From Alkalibacterium sp. (GTDB lineage Bacteria > Bacillota > Bacilli > Lactobacillales > Carnobacteriaceae_A): DNA of 64,000 nucleotides. The position numbers were made by a program, and so were the translations under genes. How positions within the stretch are numbered: position 1 is the first letter of the stretch; each line of letters begins with the position of its first letter. The DNA lies in the NCBI GenBank assembly GCA_020832185.1, contig JAFIFE010000021.1, forward strand, positions 53,907-117,906, in the 5' to 3' direction. This document shows, piece after piece, positions 9,774-19,280 of the stretch. The notes beneath the pieces were generated by a model that saw nothing but the letters and a program-made list of their open reading frames with translations, made no database searches and was not told the DNA's origin.

Positions 9774-10724
9774 GTGATTCAATTGACCAAACGTAAAGTC
9801 GTCATAACTCTGGGCGGGAATGCCATTTTGACAGATGATTCTTCAGCCTGGGGACAACAGGAAGTCCTGAAACATACGGCGGAGCATCTTGTTGCCTTTG
9901 CAGAAAATGGAGATGCGATTGCTGTTTCCCATGGGAACGGACCTCAAGTGGGTAACCTCCTTTTGCAGCAGGAAGCAGCCAATAGTGAAAATAATCCGGC
10001 CATGCCATTGGATACTTGTGTGGCTATGACTCAGGGAAGTATTGGGTACTGGCTTCAATCGGCTTTGTCAAAGGCGCTGAAGGCAAAGGGACTCACAAAT
10101 GATGTCGCTTCAATCGTCACGCAAGTGGTCGTATCTGAAAATGACCCGGCTTTTGAGAACCCATCGAAACCTGTAGGTCCTTTCCTGTCTGAAGATCAGG
10201 CCAAGGCACAAATGGATGAAACTGGAGCAACATTCGTTGAAGACGCAGGCAGGGGCTGGAGAAAAGTTGTCGCGTCCCCTAAACCAATCAGTATAAAAGA
10301 AGAACAGGTGATTAGGACTTTAGTTGAACATGATATTATTCCAGTCACGGTCGGAGGTGGAGGAATACCTGTCATTTTAAAAGATGGGGAATATACCGGA
10401 GTAGAAGCGGTTATCGATAAAGACTTCGCTTCACAGACGCTGGCGGTCAGCCTGGAAGCAGATTTGCTGGTCATATTAACTAATGTGGACAATGTCCTAC
10501 TGAATTATCATCAGGGAAATGAAAAAACTTTATTTAAAGTCACTGCTGCAGAGATGCAGACGTATGTGGATGAAAAGCATTTTGCTGCAGGCAGCATGCT
10601 GCCAAAAGTTGAAGCTGCAATAAAGTTCGTGGAACATAATCCATCGGGAAAAGCGATCATTACTTCTTTAGAGAATATACAGGGAGCTTTACTAGAGAAC
10701 GGGGGGACAATCATTACACACTGA
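9774..10724 (+). CDS. arcC: Carbamate kinase
   Basis: Transfers phosphate from carbamoyl phosphate to ADP, giving ATP, ammonia and CO2. It is 316 residues with TLGGNAIL near the N-terminus, [17 protein letters not shown] and [10 protein letters not shown]. There is no ATG at the expected position. GTG at 9774 or TTG at 9783 must start the gene, and the Shine-Dalgarno (GAGAG) is weak. Weak initiation plus the upstream hairpin suggest lower expression than arcA and arcB. Confidence 0.95.
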   Translation: MIQLTKRKVVITLGGNAILTDDSSAWGQQEVLKHTAEHLVAFAENGDAIAVSHGNGPQVGNLLLQQEAANSENNPAMPLDTCVAMTQGSIGYWLQSALSKALKAKGLTNDVASIVTQVVVSENDPAFENPSKPVGPFLSEDQAKAQMDETGATFVEDAGRGWRKVVASPKPISIKEEQVIRTLVEHDIIPVTVGGGGIPVILKDGEYTGVEAVIDKDFASQTLAVSLEADLLVILTNVDNVLLNYHQGNEKTLFKVTAAEMQTYVDEKHFAAGSMLPKVEAAIKFVEHNPSGKAIITSLENIQGALLENGGTIITH

Positions 10725-10760
10725 TCATCGTTTAAAATAGGAATATTGGAGGTATATAAA

Positions 10761-12269
10761 ATGGGACAGAATAAAATCAAAGACAGATTGATGTCACTGC
10801 CGTCTTCATTTACTATATTATTCATTATTATTATAGTTATGGCTATTTTCACATGGTTTGTTCCTGCCGGGAGTTATCAAGTGGATGAGACCGGAAACAT
10901 TATTGCGGGAACGTTTGCTTATACTGAACAGCAACCTCAAGGGATATGGGACGTCTTCATGGCTCCTGTCAAAGGCATGCTGGGAACAGAAGGCACACCG
11001 GGTGCGATCGAAGTTTCGCTGTTTATTTTAGTCGTAGGGGGATTTTTGGGTGTTGTAGGGAAAACGGGTGCCCTTGATACTGCGATTGCACAAGTGGTTT
11101 CTGCAAATCGGGGCCGTGAAAAACGATTGATTCCTATACTGATGTTTATTTTTGCTTTAGGCGGCACAACCTATGGAATGGCTGAGGAAACCCTTGCTTT
11201 TTATCCTTTGATCATTCCAGTTATGATAGCAGTCGGATTTGACAGCATCGTTTCAGTTTCAGTTGTTCTACTTGGAGCAGGAGTAGGTGTCCTTGCGTCG
11301 ACAGTCAATCCATTTGCTACTGGAGTTGCCTCACAAGCGTTAGGTATTAGTCCAGGAGAAGGGATTGGTCTGCGTTTAGTCTTCTTCGTGGTTATGTATG
11401 CTATATCCACAGTTTACGTATACCGTTATGCTACAAAAGTTCAGAAAAACCCAGAAAAATCGATGGTGTATAAAGATTATGAAGCAAATAAAAAGAAATT
11501 CAACACGAAAGAAACAAATGATAAAATGAACACTAGACAGAAAATCGTTATTGTCCTGTTCGGTTTATCGTTCCTGTTAATGGTCCTGGGGCTGGTTCCC
11601 TGGACACTGCTCAATGAAGACTGGACGATTTTTGAAACGATCAATGACTGGTTGATGGGACTGCCTGTTATTGGAACTATACTAGGCCAGCAAATGGTGC
11701 CACTCGGTGACTGGTACTTTGTAGAGATCACCATGCTGTTCTTCGCGATGGCCGTCATTATTGGTCTCGTTTATAGATTGCCTGAGAAGGACATCGTTTC
11801 AGGGTTTGTTAACGGAGCAAAAGATTTACTCAGTGTGGCTCTGATCGTTGCTGTCGCACGTGGGATTCAAGTTATTATGAACGAGGGGATGATTACGGCA
11901 ACGATATTAAACTTCGGAGAAAGAGGATTGTCCGAGTTTTCTCCTGTTCTATTCTCTATTTTGACATATATTTTCTACATTCCCCTCTCATTTCTGATTC
12001 CGTCTACTTCTGGCCTTGCTGGAGCAACTATGGGGATCATGGGCCCACTTGGAACATTTGTAGGAGTCGCACAAGACATAGTAGTCACTGCATTTCAATC
12101 AGCAAGTGGCATAGTAAACCTGATCACCCCAACTTCAGGAGTGGTCATGGGTGCTCTAGCGATTGCCGGAGTAGAATTGACCACCTGGTGGAAGTTTACA
12201 GCTAAACTAATTGCTATTATCTTTGTCGTCTCCTGTATACTCATGGCATTGGGCGTGCTCTTCTTTTAA
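10761..12269 (+). CDS. arcD: YfcC-family membrane transporter, probable arginine/ornithine exchanger
   Basis: A polytopic membrane protein of 502 residues with about a dozen hydrophobic segments. It begins with an amphipathic stretch and a first TM at about 17-36 (ILFIIIIVMAIFTWF), followed by FVPAGSY. It belongs by eye to the YfcC/DcuC-like carriers. In Streptococcus suis the ADI-operon member of this family exchanges arginine for ornithine. Position as the last gene of the ADI operon supports the same role, but substrate is inferred. A longer reading from TTG at 10746 is rejected because that codon is inside the TTGGAGG ribosome binding site of the ATG at 10761. It is unrelated to the classical APC-type ArcD. 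Confidence 0.82.
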   Translation: MGQNKIKDRLMSLPSSFTILFIIIIVMAIFTWFVPAGSYQVDETGNIIAGTFAYTEQQPQGIWDVFMAPVKGMLGTEGTPGAIEVSLFILVVGGFLGVVGKTGALDTAIAQVVSANRGREKRLIPILMFIFALGGTTYGMAEETLAFYPLIIPVMIAVGFDSIVSVSVVLLGAGVGVLASTVNPFATGVASQALGISPGEGIGLRLVFFVVMYAISTVYVYRYATKVQKNPEKSMVYKDYEANKKKFNTKETNDKMNTRQKIVIVLFGLSFLLMVLGLVPWTLLNEDWTIFETINDWLMGLPVIGTILGQQMVPLGDWYFVEITMLFFAMAVIIGLVYRLPEKDIVSGFVNGAKDLLSVALIVAVARGIQVIMNEGMITATILNFGERGLSEFSPVLFSILTYIFYIPLSFLIPSTSGLAGATMGIMGPLGTFVGVAQDIVVTAFQSASGIVNLITPTSGVVMGALAIAGVELTTWWKFTAKLIAIIFVVSCILMALGVLFF

Positions 12270-12304
12270 ATGACCAGAAGAGTGAACTAAAGCAAGAGAA
12301 AATA

Positions 12305-12352
12305 CTAACGAAAAAAAGAGCTTCCTTAGATGGGAGCTCTTTTTTTCGTTAG
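12305..12352. terminator. Terminator after the arc operon
   Basis: Long near-perfect stem from CTAACG to CGTTAG with GAGCTTCC/GGGAGCTC at the tip and A and T tracts on either side. It can work on both strands. Confidence 0.92.
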
Positions 12353-12397
12353 ATGTATGTCTTTATAAAGATGCTGTCAAGGCAGATAACGAATATT

Positions 12398-12432
12398 GAA
12401 TGAAAATGAACGTTTTTGAAAGAAAATGATTG
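12398..12432 (+). promoter_or_regulatory. Tandem 15-bp operator repeats before fruR
   Basis: Two copies of GAAnGAAAATGAnnG start at 12398 and 12418, exactly 20 bases apart (about two helical turns). They overlap the likely -35 (TTGAAA, 12416-12421). This layout suits binding of the DeoR-family FruR to its own promoter. Confidence 0.6.
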
Positions 12433-12443
12433 ATTATTATAGA
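12416..12443 (+). promoter_or_regulatory. Probable promoter of fruRKA
   Basis: TTGAAA (12416-12421) and TATAGA (12438-12443) with a 16-base spacer. The -35 lies within the second operator repeat. Confidence 0.5.
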
Positions 12444-12480
12444 TACACGTGATAAAATTTCTTGTGAAGAGGTGAAGAAA

Positions 12481-13230
12481 GTGCTTACAGAGGATAGATA
12501 CACGTTTATTTTAAATCAAATCGAACAAAAAGATACAATCACTATTCAGAGCCTGATCGAAGCATTAAACCATTCAGAGTCTACAATCAGACGTGATTTG
12601 ACCACGCTTGAAGAACAGAATAAACTGGTGCGCATACATGGAGGGGCCAGAAAAAAACGCAAACCGATGGATGAAGCATCGATGGAAGATAAAACGGTCA
12701 AAAACACTCATGAAAAAGAACGAATCGGTCAAACTGCTGCAGATTTGGTGGTTGATCATGATGTGATATATCTAGATGCAGGATCTACGACCTATGCAAT
12801 GATTCCGTTTCTAGAGAATAAGCACGTAACGGTCGTTACAAACGGGGTGCCTCATGCTGCACTTCTGACCGATTACAAAGTGGATACGATTTTATTGGGT
12901 GGAAAAATCAAGCAGAAAACGAAAGCGATAATAGGGACCGTTGCAGAAAAGCAATTGAATTCAATGCATTTTACAAAAGCATTTATGGGAATGAACGGAG
13001 TAGATCCGCATTATGGATTGACAACTCCCGATATCGAGGAAGCATCAGTCAAACAGAAGGCGATCGAAAAGTCCAATGAATCATATGTTCTGGCTGATCA
13101 GTCTAAGTTGGGTGAGGTCAGTTTTGTCAAAGTGGCTGATATTGATGACTGTGCAATCATAACAATTGAAGCAAGTCCATTTATTGAAAAAATGGCAGAA
13201 TTAACGAAAGTAATAGAGGTGAGCAAATGA
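12481..13230 (+). CDS. fruR: DeoR-family fructose operon repressor
   Basis: Transcriptional repressor, probably sensing fructose 1-phosphate. It is 249 residues from the GTG at 12481, which has GAGGTGAAGAAA in front and gives MLTEDRY, the usual start of FruR/LacR-type proteins; an upstream ATG at 12430 lacks a good ribosome site. The N-terminal DeoR helix-turn-helix includes NHSESTIRRDLTTLEEQNKL and RIHGGA. The C-terminal DeoRC sugar-phosphate isomerase-like domain has LDAGSTTYAM, VVTNG, LLGGKIK and MGMNGVDP. It overlaps fruK by 4 bases (ATGA). It likely binds the tandem repeats at 12398-12432. Confidence 0.92.
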   Translation: MLTEDRYTFILNQIEQKDTITIQSLIEALNHSESTIRRDLTTLEEQNKLVRIHGGARKKRKPMDEASMEDKTVKNTHEKERIGQTAADLVVDHDVIYLDAGSTTYAMIPFLENKHVTVVTNGVPHAALLTDYKVDTILLGGKIKQKTKAIIGTVAEKQLNSMHFTKAFMGMNGVDPHYGLTTPDIEEASVKQKAIEKSNESYVLADQSKLGEVSFVKVADIDDCAIITIEASPFIEKMAELTKVIEVSK

Positions 13231-14150
13231 TTTATACAGTGACATTAAACCCGTCGATCGATTACGTGCTTTATCCAGACGAGGAAATTAAACTGGGGGA
13301 ATTAAACCGGTTTGATAAAAATGATAAATTTCCTGGCGGGAAAGGAATAAATGTTTCGCGCATTTTGAAAGAATTAGATAAAAAATCAGTAGCCTTAGGA
13401 TTTCTTGGTGGATTCACAGGTGAGTTTATCAACAGCAGGCTTGCAGAAAGTTCAATAGAGACCCAGTTTGTCAGGGTGGAGGAAGATACACGCATCAATG
13501 TGAAGATTAAAGGAGACTCTGAGACAGAAATCAATGGGTCTGGTCCTCATGTGGATGCTGATAAGCAGGAAGCGTTACTGAAACAGATGGATGATTTGAC
13601 AGCTGATGATATTGTGATTCTTTCAGGAAGTAAACCAGCTAGCCTGCCATCAGATTTTTATCAGACGCTGATCAGCCATATAAGTGAAAAGAATGCCTCA
13701 TTTGTAATCGATACTACAGGAACAGAATTGATGGAGTCACTTGGGAAGCATCCTTTGCTGGCTAAACCCAACATTCATGAACTGGAGGCCTTATATTCAG
13801 CTAAAATCGAAAGCAACGATGATTTAATTCATTATGGAAAAGACTTAATTGCAAAAGGAGCTGAACACGTCGTTGTCTCTATGGGCAAAGATGGTGCAGT
13901 CCTGTTTTCGAATCAAGGAATCTATCATGGGAAAGCAGAACCTGGGAAACTGATCAACTCAGTCGGAGCAGGTGATTCTATGGTTGCAGGATTTGTCGGC
14001 CTCTATCAGGAGACAAAAGATCCAGTTGAGGCATTCAGGTACAGCCTTGCATGTGGATCGGCTACTGCTTTCAATGAAGACCTGGCAACAAAAGAAGACA
14101 TTAATAAGGTATTAACAACTATAACAATTGAAAAATGGGAGGAAAAGTAA
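13227..14150 (+). CDS. fruK: 1-phosphofructokinase
   Basis: ATP-dependent phosphorylation of fructose 1-phosphate to the 1,6-bisphosphate. PfkB family, 307 residues: TLNPSIDYVL start, the substrate/ATP signature GGKGINVSRIL (about 37-47), and the C-terminal anion hole and catalytic aspartate in NSVGAGDSMVAGF. It overlaps fruR by 4 bases and abuts fruA, so it forms a single cotranscribed fructose-use unit. Confidence 0.96.
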   Translation: MIYTVTLNPSIDYVLYPDEEIKLGELNRFDKNDKFPGGKGINVSRILKELDKKSVALGFLGGFTGEFINSRLAESSIETQFVRVEEDTRINVKIKGDSETEINGSGPHVDADKQEALLKQMDDLTADDIVILSGSKPASLPSDFYQTLISHISEKNASFVIDTTGTELMESLGKHPLLAKPNIHELEALYSAKIESNDDLIHYGKDLIAKGAEHVVVSMGKDGAVLFSNQGIYHGKAEPGKLINSVGAGDSMVAGFVGLYQETKDPVEAFRYSLACGSATAFNEDLATKEDINKVLTTITIEKWEEK

Positions 14151-16052
14151 ATGCAGATCAATGATGTATTGAGACAAGATTTGATGATTATGGACTTACA
14201 TGCGACTACTAAAGAAGAAGTCATTAATGAAATGATCCAACGTTTAGCAGAAAAACAAGTAATCAATGATGTAGACACATTCAAAACAGGGATTATGACT
14301 AGAGAAAGTCAGACCTCTACAGGATTAGGTAACGGCATCGCCATGCCGCACTCTAAGAACAAAGCGGTAAAAGATGCAGCTGTTCTTTTTGCTAAATCGT
14401 CTAAGGGTGTCGACTATGACGCATTGGATGGAGAACCAGTTGAATTATTCTTCATGATCGCAGCTCCAGAAGGCGGAAATAACGTTCATTTAGAAGTACT
14501 TGCGTCTCTTTCGAGAAAACTGGTTGACGAAGATGTCGTCTCTCAACTTAAACACGTTTCAACACCTGAAGAAGTACAGGCGTTGTTTGCAGAAAATGAA
14601 GAAGAAGTGGCAGTAAGAGAAGAAACAAGTGCATCTGACAGCAAGGATAAGCCGTTTGTCGTAGCTGTTACAGCATGCCCGACCGGTATTGCACATACTT
14701 ACATGGCTGAAGATGCGTTAAAGAAAAAAGCAGCTCAAATGGGTGTCGAGATCCGCGTTGAAACAAACGGAACGGATGGAGCTAAAAACAAACTGACTAA
14801 AGAAGAAATCAGTCGTGCGGCCGGTGTCATCGTTGCAGCTGACAAGAAAGTAGATATGGCGCGATTTGATGGCAAACCAGTCTTGCAGAGACCTGTTTCA
14901 GAAGGAATCAATAAGTCTGAAGAATTGATTTCACGTGCGGTATCCGGGAATGCACCTATTTTCAGTTCAGATGGTGCAAGCGTATCTGAAGATTCTCATG
15001 ACGGAGATAACGCAAGCATTGGACAGACTATTTATAAGGATGTCATGAATGGCATCTCACACATGCTTCCTTTCGTTGTAGGGGGCGGGATTTTACTAGC
15101 CATCTCATTCTTGTTTGAAGCACAGTTAGGTTCAGACAGTGTCTTGTTTACCTCACTTAATACTATCGGAGGATCGGCATTCCAGTTCCTTATTCCAATA
15201 CTGGCTGGGTACATCGCATTCAGTATCGCTGACAGACCAGGTCTTTTACCGGGTATGGCAGGTGGATTGTTAGCCGTTCAAAGTGATGCTGGTTTCCTTG
15301 GCGGATTAGTTGCCGGTTTTGTGGCAGGTTACGTGATGCTGGGAATCAAGAAATTACTGAGAAATGTTCCGAAGACCTTTGAAGGACTTAAATCGATTCT
15401 ATTATACCCAGTCCTAGGACTATTAGCTGTCGGCTTACTGATGTTCTTCCTGATCGGACCATTCTTCGCCGTTATCAATAATGCCATGCTAGGTTTCCTT
15501 GAAAACCTAGGAACAGGAAACGCCGTTCTTTTAGGCGCCGTTCTTGGGGGTATGATGGCTGTAGATATGGGTGGACCTGTCAATAAAGCAGCCTATGCTT
15601 TCTCTATCGGGATCTTTACAGATACAGGTAACGGCAGTTTGATGGCAGCAGTAATGGTAGGCGGAATGATTCCTCCACTAGCGATTGCCATTTCAACTGT
15701 ATTGTTCAAATCGAAGTATACAGATCTAGAAAAAAGTTCAGGACTATCAAACTTTGTTCTGGGTGCATCATTCATCACTGAAGGAGCTATTCCGTTCGCT
15801 GCAGCAGATCCATTAAGAGTGATCGGCTCTTCGGTATTAGGCGCTGCCATAGGTGGGGGATTAACTCAATTATGGAACGTTTCTATTCCGGCTCCACACG
15901 GTGGACTGTTTGTTATCGGAATAGGTGAGAACCGTTTGATGTTCGTCGCAGCCTTACTGATTGGTTCAATCATTACAGCTACGCTATTAGGATTCTGGAA
16001 GCCTAAAGTTGATCAGTCAGATGTGACCGTTCAAGCATCAGAATTAGCCTAA
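14151..16052 (+). CDS. fruA: PTS fructose transporter, EIIABC fusion
   Basis: Imports fructose as fructose 1-phosphate. 633 residues carry three domains in order. EIIA (about 1-150) has the phosphorylated histidine H67 in AMPHSKN. EIIB (about 168-265) has the phosphocysteine C176 in TACPTGIAHTYMAE. EIIC (about 300-620) has eight to ten membrane segments, including DMGGPVNKAAYAF and TEGAIPFAA. The start directly follows the fruK stop, and GGAGGAAAAGTAA overlaps the end of fruK. A linker rich in acidic residues and serine separates EIIA and EIIB. Confidence 0.97.
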   Translation: MQINDVLRQDLMIMDLHATTKEEVINEMIQRLAEKQVINDVDTFKTGIMTRESQTSTGLGNGIAMPHSKNKAVKDAAVLFAKSSKGVDYDALDGEPVELFFMIAAPEGGNNVHLEVLASLSRKLVDEDVVSQLKHVSTPEEVQALFAENEEEVAVREETSASDSKDKPFVVAVTACPTGIAHTYMAEDALKKKAAQMGVEIRVETNGTDGAKNKLTKEEISRAAGVIVAADKKVDMARFDGKPVLQRPVSEGINKSEELISRAVSGNAPIFSSDGASVSEDSHDGDNASIGQTIYKDVMNGISHMLPFVVGGGILLAISFLFEAQLGSDSVLFTSLNTIGGSAFQFLIPILAGYIAFSIADRPGLLPGMAGGLLAVQSDAGFLGGLVAGFVAGYVMLGIKKLLRNVPKTFEGLKSILLYPVLGLLAVGLLMFFLIGPFFAVINNAMLGFLENLGTGNAVLLGAVLGGMMAVDMGGPVNKAAYAFSIGIFTDTGNGSLMAAVMVGGMIPPLAIAISTVLFKSKYTDLEKSSGLSNFVLGASFITEGAIPFAAADPLRVIGSSVLGAAIGGGLTQLWNVSIPAPHGGLFVIGIGENRLMFVAALLIGSIITATLLGFWKPKVDQSDVTVQASELA

Positions 16053-16077
16053 GGATTTAAAATAACACTAAACAGGG

Positions 16078-16110
16078 AGCTCATCACTTTTACAGGTGGT
16101 GAGCTTTTTT
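16078..16110 (+). terminator. Terminator of the fru operon
   Basis: AGCTCATCAC pairs with GTGGTGAGCT, followed by six T. It lies 25 bases after the fruA stop. Confidence 0.93.
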
Positions 16111-16199
16111 ATACAGTTTAAAAGCTATCTGTAGGATTCCTGCTAAATTGCTGATAGTATATTGAGTATAGAATCAGATTAAAAAAGGGGACCATAAAA

Positions 16200-17057
16200 A
16201 TGAAACAAACAATAACGTTTCCTAATGGCAGGAAAGTGCTGAACTTGGGTCAGGGAACCTGGGGTATGGGGGAAGAAGAGAGCAGACGCAGAAATGAAGT
16301 AGAGGCATTAAGGACAGGAATCGACAACGGATTGACGTTGATCGACTCAGCGGAAATGTATGCGGAGGGTAATGCTGAAAGAGTTGCCGGGGAAGCAATC
16401 ACACCCTATAACCGCGAGGAGTTGTTTTTAGTATCAAAAGTTTACCCGACAAATGCTGGAGAAAAACGTATGTTCGAGTCATGCGAAAACTCTTTAAAAC
16501 GTTTGGGAGTCAATGAGTTAGATTTGTATTTGCTGCATTGGCCAGGGAATATTGCTCTTCAGGAAACGATTGACTGTTTTGAAGAATTAAAGCAGCAAGG
16601 TAAAATCCGGGACTGGGGAGTGTCTAATTTTGATTTGGAAGACATGCAGGAACTCCTTTCATTGAGAAACGGAGAGAACTGTCAGACCAACCAGGTGTTA
16701 TACCATTTAGCGTCAAGAGGAATCGAAGTCGTTTTATATGATTATTTAAGAGCAAACAATATTCCAGTGATGGCTTATTGTCCGATCATTGGGCAGGAAC
16801 CAGATTTAAAAGAAAAAGTTTACGAAAGTCCAGCAGTCAATCAAATTGCAAAACATCATAATATTAGTGTCATTCAATTGCTGCTTGCATTTGTGACACA
16901 ATACGAACAGATGATAGCCATTCCTAAAGCGGGGTCTAAAGATCATGTGATTCAAAACAGACAGGCACTTAATATTGAATTGACTAATGATGAAATGGCG
17001 ATGCTGAACGAAGCTTTTCCAGCTCCAGAAAAAAGAATACCGTTAAGAGTTCAATAA
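16200..17057 (+). CDS. Aldo/keto reductase
   Basis: NADPH-dependent reductase of small aldehydes or ketones. 285 residues in a TIM barrel. The catalytic tetrad is complete: D49 in TLIDSAEMY, Y54, K80 in LVSKVY and H113 in LLHWPG. The C-terminal NADP-binding segment is AIPKAGSKDHVIQNRQAL. It resembles the plain bacterial AKR group around B. subtilis YtbE/YvgN, with no subfamily-specific clue to substrate. It is monocistronic with its own terminator. Confidence 0.92.
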   Translation: MKQTITFPNGRKVLNLGQGTWGMGEEESRRRNEVEALRTGIDNGLTLIDSAEMYAEGNAERVAGEAITPYNREELFLVSKVYPTNAGEKRMFESCENSLKRLGVNELDLYLLHWPGNIALQETIDCFEELKQQGKIRDWGVSNFDLEDMQELLSLRNGENCQTNQVLYHLASRGIEVVLYDYLRANNIPVMAYCPIIGQEPDLKEKVYESPAVNQIAKHHNISVIQLLLAFVTQYEQMIAIPKAGSKDHVIQNRQALNIELTNDEMAMLNEAFPAPEKRIPLRVQ

Positions 17058-17069
17058 GCCGTGTAAAAG

Positions 17070-17108
17070 CAACTGACTAATGTTCACAGCTGAGGTCAGT
17101 TGTTTTAT
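17070..17108 (+). terminator. Terminator after the aldo/keto reductase
   Basis: CAACTGAC pairs with GTCAGTTG across a 17-base loop, followed by TTTTATTT. Confidence 0.75.
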
Positions 17109-17878
17109 TTATCTAGAGGATAAAGAGACTGATCTTAAATTTAATTCATATCAATTGAAATCAATTCGATAAGGAATGAGGACTAAGTCTAAACCAATAT
17201 ATTTTTTGGAAGAAGAGCTCAACTCTCCTATAATCTACTTTGTATAATATATATTATGTAAACTAAAATAAGAAAAATGGAACGACTGATCAAGATACCT
17301 AAATTAACATGTAAAATCCCCTCTTTTTCGGTTCATTTCCAGTTAATTATGAAGCTTGATAATTTTATGTCTGATTTTCAAATTAATTAGGGGTTTAATT
17401 CTTATTTCGTTACTCGTCGCTTCAGTTGATTCTAGTGACCCATTGTATGGCTAATCATCTGAAATGAGCTTGAACTGTCCGTGTCTGAACTAATCATCCG
17501 TACTCAATCGATTTTTACAGCTGTAAATCACTCTAATGCTTTTTTAGTGATGATTTTAAAAATTAAGCCTTAAGTTATATCTATTGTCAGATTCTAACTT
17601 AAGGCTTAATTGATTTTGTATCTGTCATCACTAACTCATTAGATTGACAAATTGTATCAGCATATTATTTTAATTTCATCATTTAATTCCACAACACTTA
17701 AAAAAAGATCAAATGATTGCTGCTTGTCAACAGAATTCAGATTAATACATATAGTACCTAATTGTTTATAAATGAGCCGTCTGAAAGCCTATTTGAAATT
17801 AAAGCGCGTCTAACCACATAGACTCGATTTAATAACATGATTAATGCGTTTTATATATGATCAGTTGTACCTTAATCT
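17109..17878. other. 770-base gene-poor AT-rich region
   Basis: No ORF with a plausible start, ribosome site and family resemblance is seen on either strand. The one clear structure is the nested inverted repeat at 17533-17642. The region lies beyond both flanking stops (the plus-strand reductase and the minus-strand dehydrogenase converge here), so it is not a promoter region for either. It may be decayed DNA or hold a small RNA. Confidence 0.6.
17533..17642. repeat. Triple-nested inverted repeat
   Basis: Inner arms AATTAAGCCTTAAGTTA (17561-17577) and its exact complement (17595-17611) are 17 bp and perfect. Middle arms TTAGTGATGA (17544-17553) and TCATCACTAA (17625-17634) are perfect. Outer arms CTAATG (17533-17538) and CATTAG (17637-17642) also pair. 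The whole can fold into one interrupted hairpin of about 110 nt in RNA, or extrude as a cruciform in DNA. There is no clean T tract at the base. Confidence 0.85.
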
Positions 17879-18991
17879 TTATAACTCTGAAAGTGAAATC
17901 CTGTATAATTTGTCATCGTCGTCTTCAGGATTTCCTCTGCCATCCGTGTTGTTGCTGATAAAATAGAGGAACTCTCCATCAATATAAACGTCTCGAATTC
18001 TTCCAAAGCCTGTAAATAATTCTCTTTCTTCATTTGTTTCCAGATCGAACTCCAGTACAGCATTTCCTCGTAACCCTGAAACGTATAATTTATCTTCATG
18101 ATAATCCATGCCAGATGGTGCCCATGTATGATCTGGACCAGATGTAAATAAGGGTGAAACCATGTCTTCCTGTTCTTCTTCCCCCTCGATAACTGGCCAT
18201 CCGTAATTCTGTCCGGCTTCTATTAGATTGATTTCATCATTCGCCCGGTCGCCATGCTCACTTGAATAAAGCGTACCGTCAGTATCCCATGCGAGTCCTT
18301 GAGGATTTCTATGACCGTAACTGTAAACATAGGAATCAGTAAAAGGATTGTCTTCTGGAACAGATCCATCTAAATTCAGGCGTAAAATTTTCCCTCCCAA
18401 AGAAGTGAGATCTTGAGCTAGTTCAGGAAGAGCGGCGTCTCCAGTTGTAGCATAGAGGTGTTCATCAGGTCCTATCAGGAGTCTCCCACCATGGTGAACT
18501 GACCCGCTTGGAATCTGATCAAGCAGAACCTCAGTTTCTCTCCAAATGGTATCCTCTAAAACGACTCGTACGATCCGGTTAAATTGACCTTCGCTCGATT
18601 CATAGGTGTAATAAACAAAGGCTTCACCGGTTTCAGAGTAAGTCGGACTAATTACAAATCCCAGCAATCCAGCCTCTGAAGCAGTTGAAATATCTTCTTC
18701 CAGTTCCAGTTCCTGCCGTTCACTTTCTCCGTCTGTTAGTGCCACGATTGTTCCAGGTCTTTCAGTTAAATAAATCGTATCTTCAAAATAGTCGATAGAC
18801 CATGGAATCTCTAAATGGTCTGCAACGACTTCAAGCCCATTTTCTTCCTCATCCTGCTCTAAATCGTCGGTATCTACAGCGTTCTCTTCGACTGATTCTT
18901 CGTTGTCTGTAGCAGGATCTACCTGCTCATTATCTGTACACGCGCTCAAAAAGGTTATCGTCACGAGACCAGACATTAACATCTTTTTCAT
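17879..18991 (-). CDS. PQQ-type glucose/sorbosone dehydrogenase-like lipoprotein
   Basis: A secreted, membrane-anchored six-bladed beta-propeller of 370 residues. The signal peptide ends in the lipobox LSAC (cysteine about 17), followed by an acidic linker (about 20-55). The dehydrogenase domain begins PWSIDYF and contains HHGGRLLIGPDEHLYATTGDA, RLNLDGSVP, SYGHRNPQGLAWD and YSSEHGDRANDEINLIEAGQNYGWP, the signatures of the GSDH family (soluble quinoprotein aldose dehydrogenases). AGAGAGGGG precedes the ATG. No PQQ synthesis genes are in the window, so cofactor and substrate are uncertain. Monocistronic. Confidence 0.88.
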   Translation of the reverse strand: MKKMLMSGLVTITFLSACTDNEQVDPATDNEESVEENAVDTDDLEQDEEENGLEVVADHLEIPWSIDYFEDTIYLTERPGTIVALTDGESERQELELEEDISTASEAGLLGFVISPTYSETGEAFVYYTYESSEGQFNRIVRVVLEDTIWRETEVLLDQIPSGSVHHGGRLLIGPDEHLYATTGDAALPELAQDLTSLGGKILRLNLDGSVPEDNPFTDSYVYSYGHRNPQGLAWDTDGTLYSSEHGDRANDEINLIEAGQNYGWPVIEGEEEQEDMVSPLFTSGPDHTWAPSGMDYHEDKLYVSGLRGNAVLEFDLETNEERELFTGFGRIRDVYIDGEFLYFISNNTDGRGNPEDDDDKLYRISLSEL

Positions 18992-19280
18992 TACTAATAC
19001 CCCTCTCTAAGTAAGTGAGATTGACTGCCCATAGCTATTAAGTTACCCAAGGAAAATGTCGTTCGATAATCTGACAGATTCAACCCATATAGGGATGAAT
19101 ACACTCCTACTATATCATTCAAACTAGCCCTCTGCGCAAGTGATAGTGCTTTGCTTAAGCATGTCTTTCCCCCTCTCTTCCCTCTTTGGCTCCCCTCTCG
19201 TGGATATAGACAATTTAGTGTGTAAAACTGGGGGAAAGAGCGTTATACTTAAGAAAACTGACATAAGCAGGTCGATACCT

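Noticed and set aside
10746..10760. TTG start extending the YfcC protein by five residues
   Set aside because: The codon is inside the TTGGAGG ribosome site of the ATG at 10761.
12400..12420. Possible cre (CcpA) site in TGAACGTTTTTGA before fruR
   Set aside because: One base short of the cre spacing; the tandem repeats explain the sequence better.
17514..17527. TTTACAGCTGTAAA palindrome matching the CopY box TACAnnTGTA
   Set aside because: A 14-bp palindrome or an 8-fixed-base motif is expected about once or more by chance in 64 kb, and no copper gene is near.
19140..19280. N-terminal extension of the isoprenoid-like protein
   Set aside because: The extra 47 residues look non-coding and a better ATG lies at 19281.
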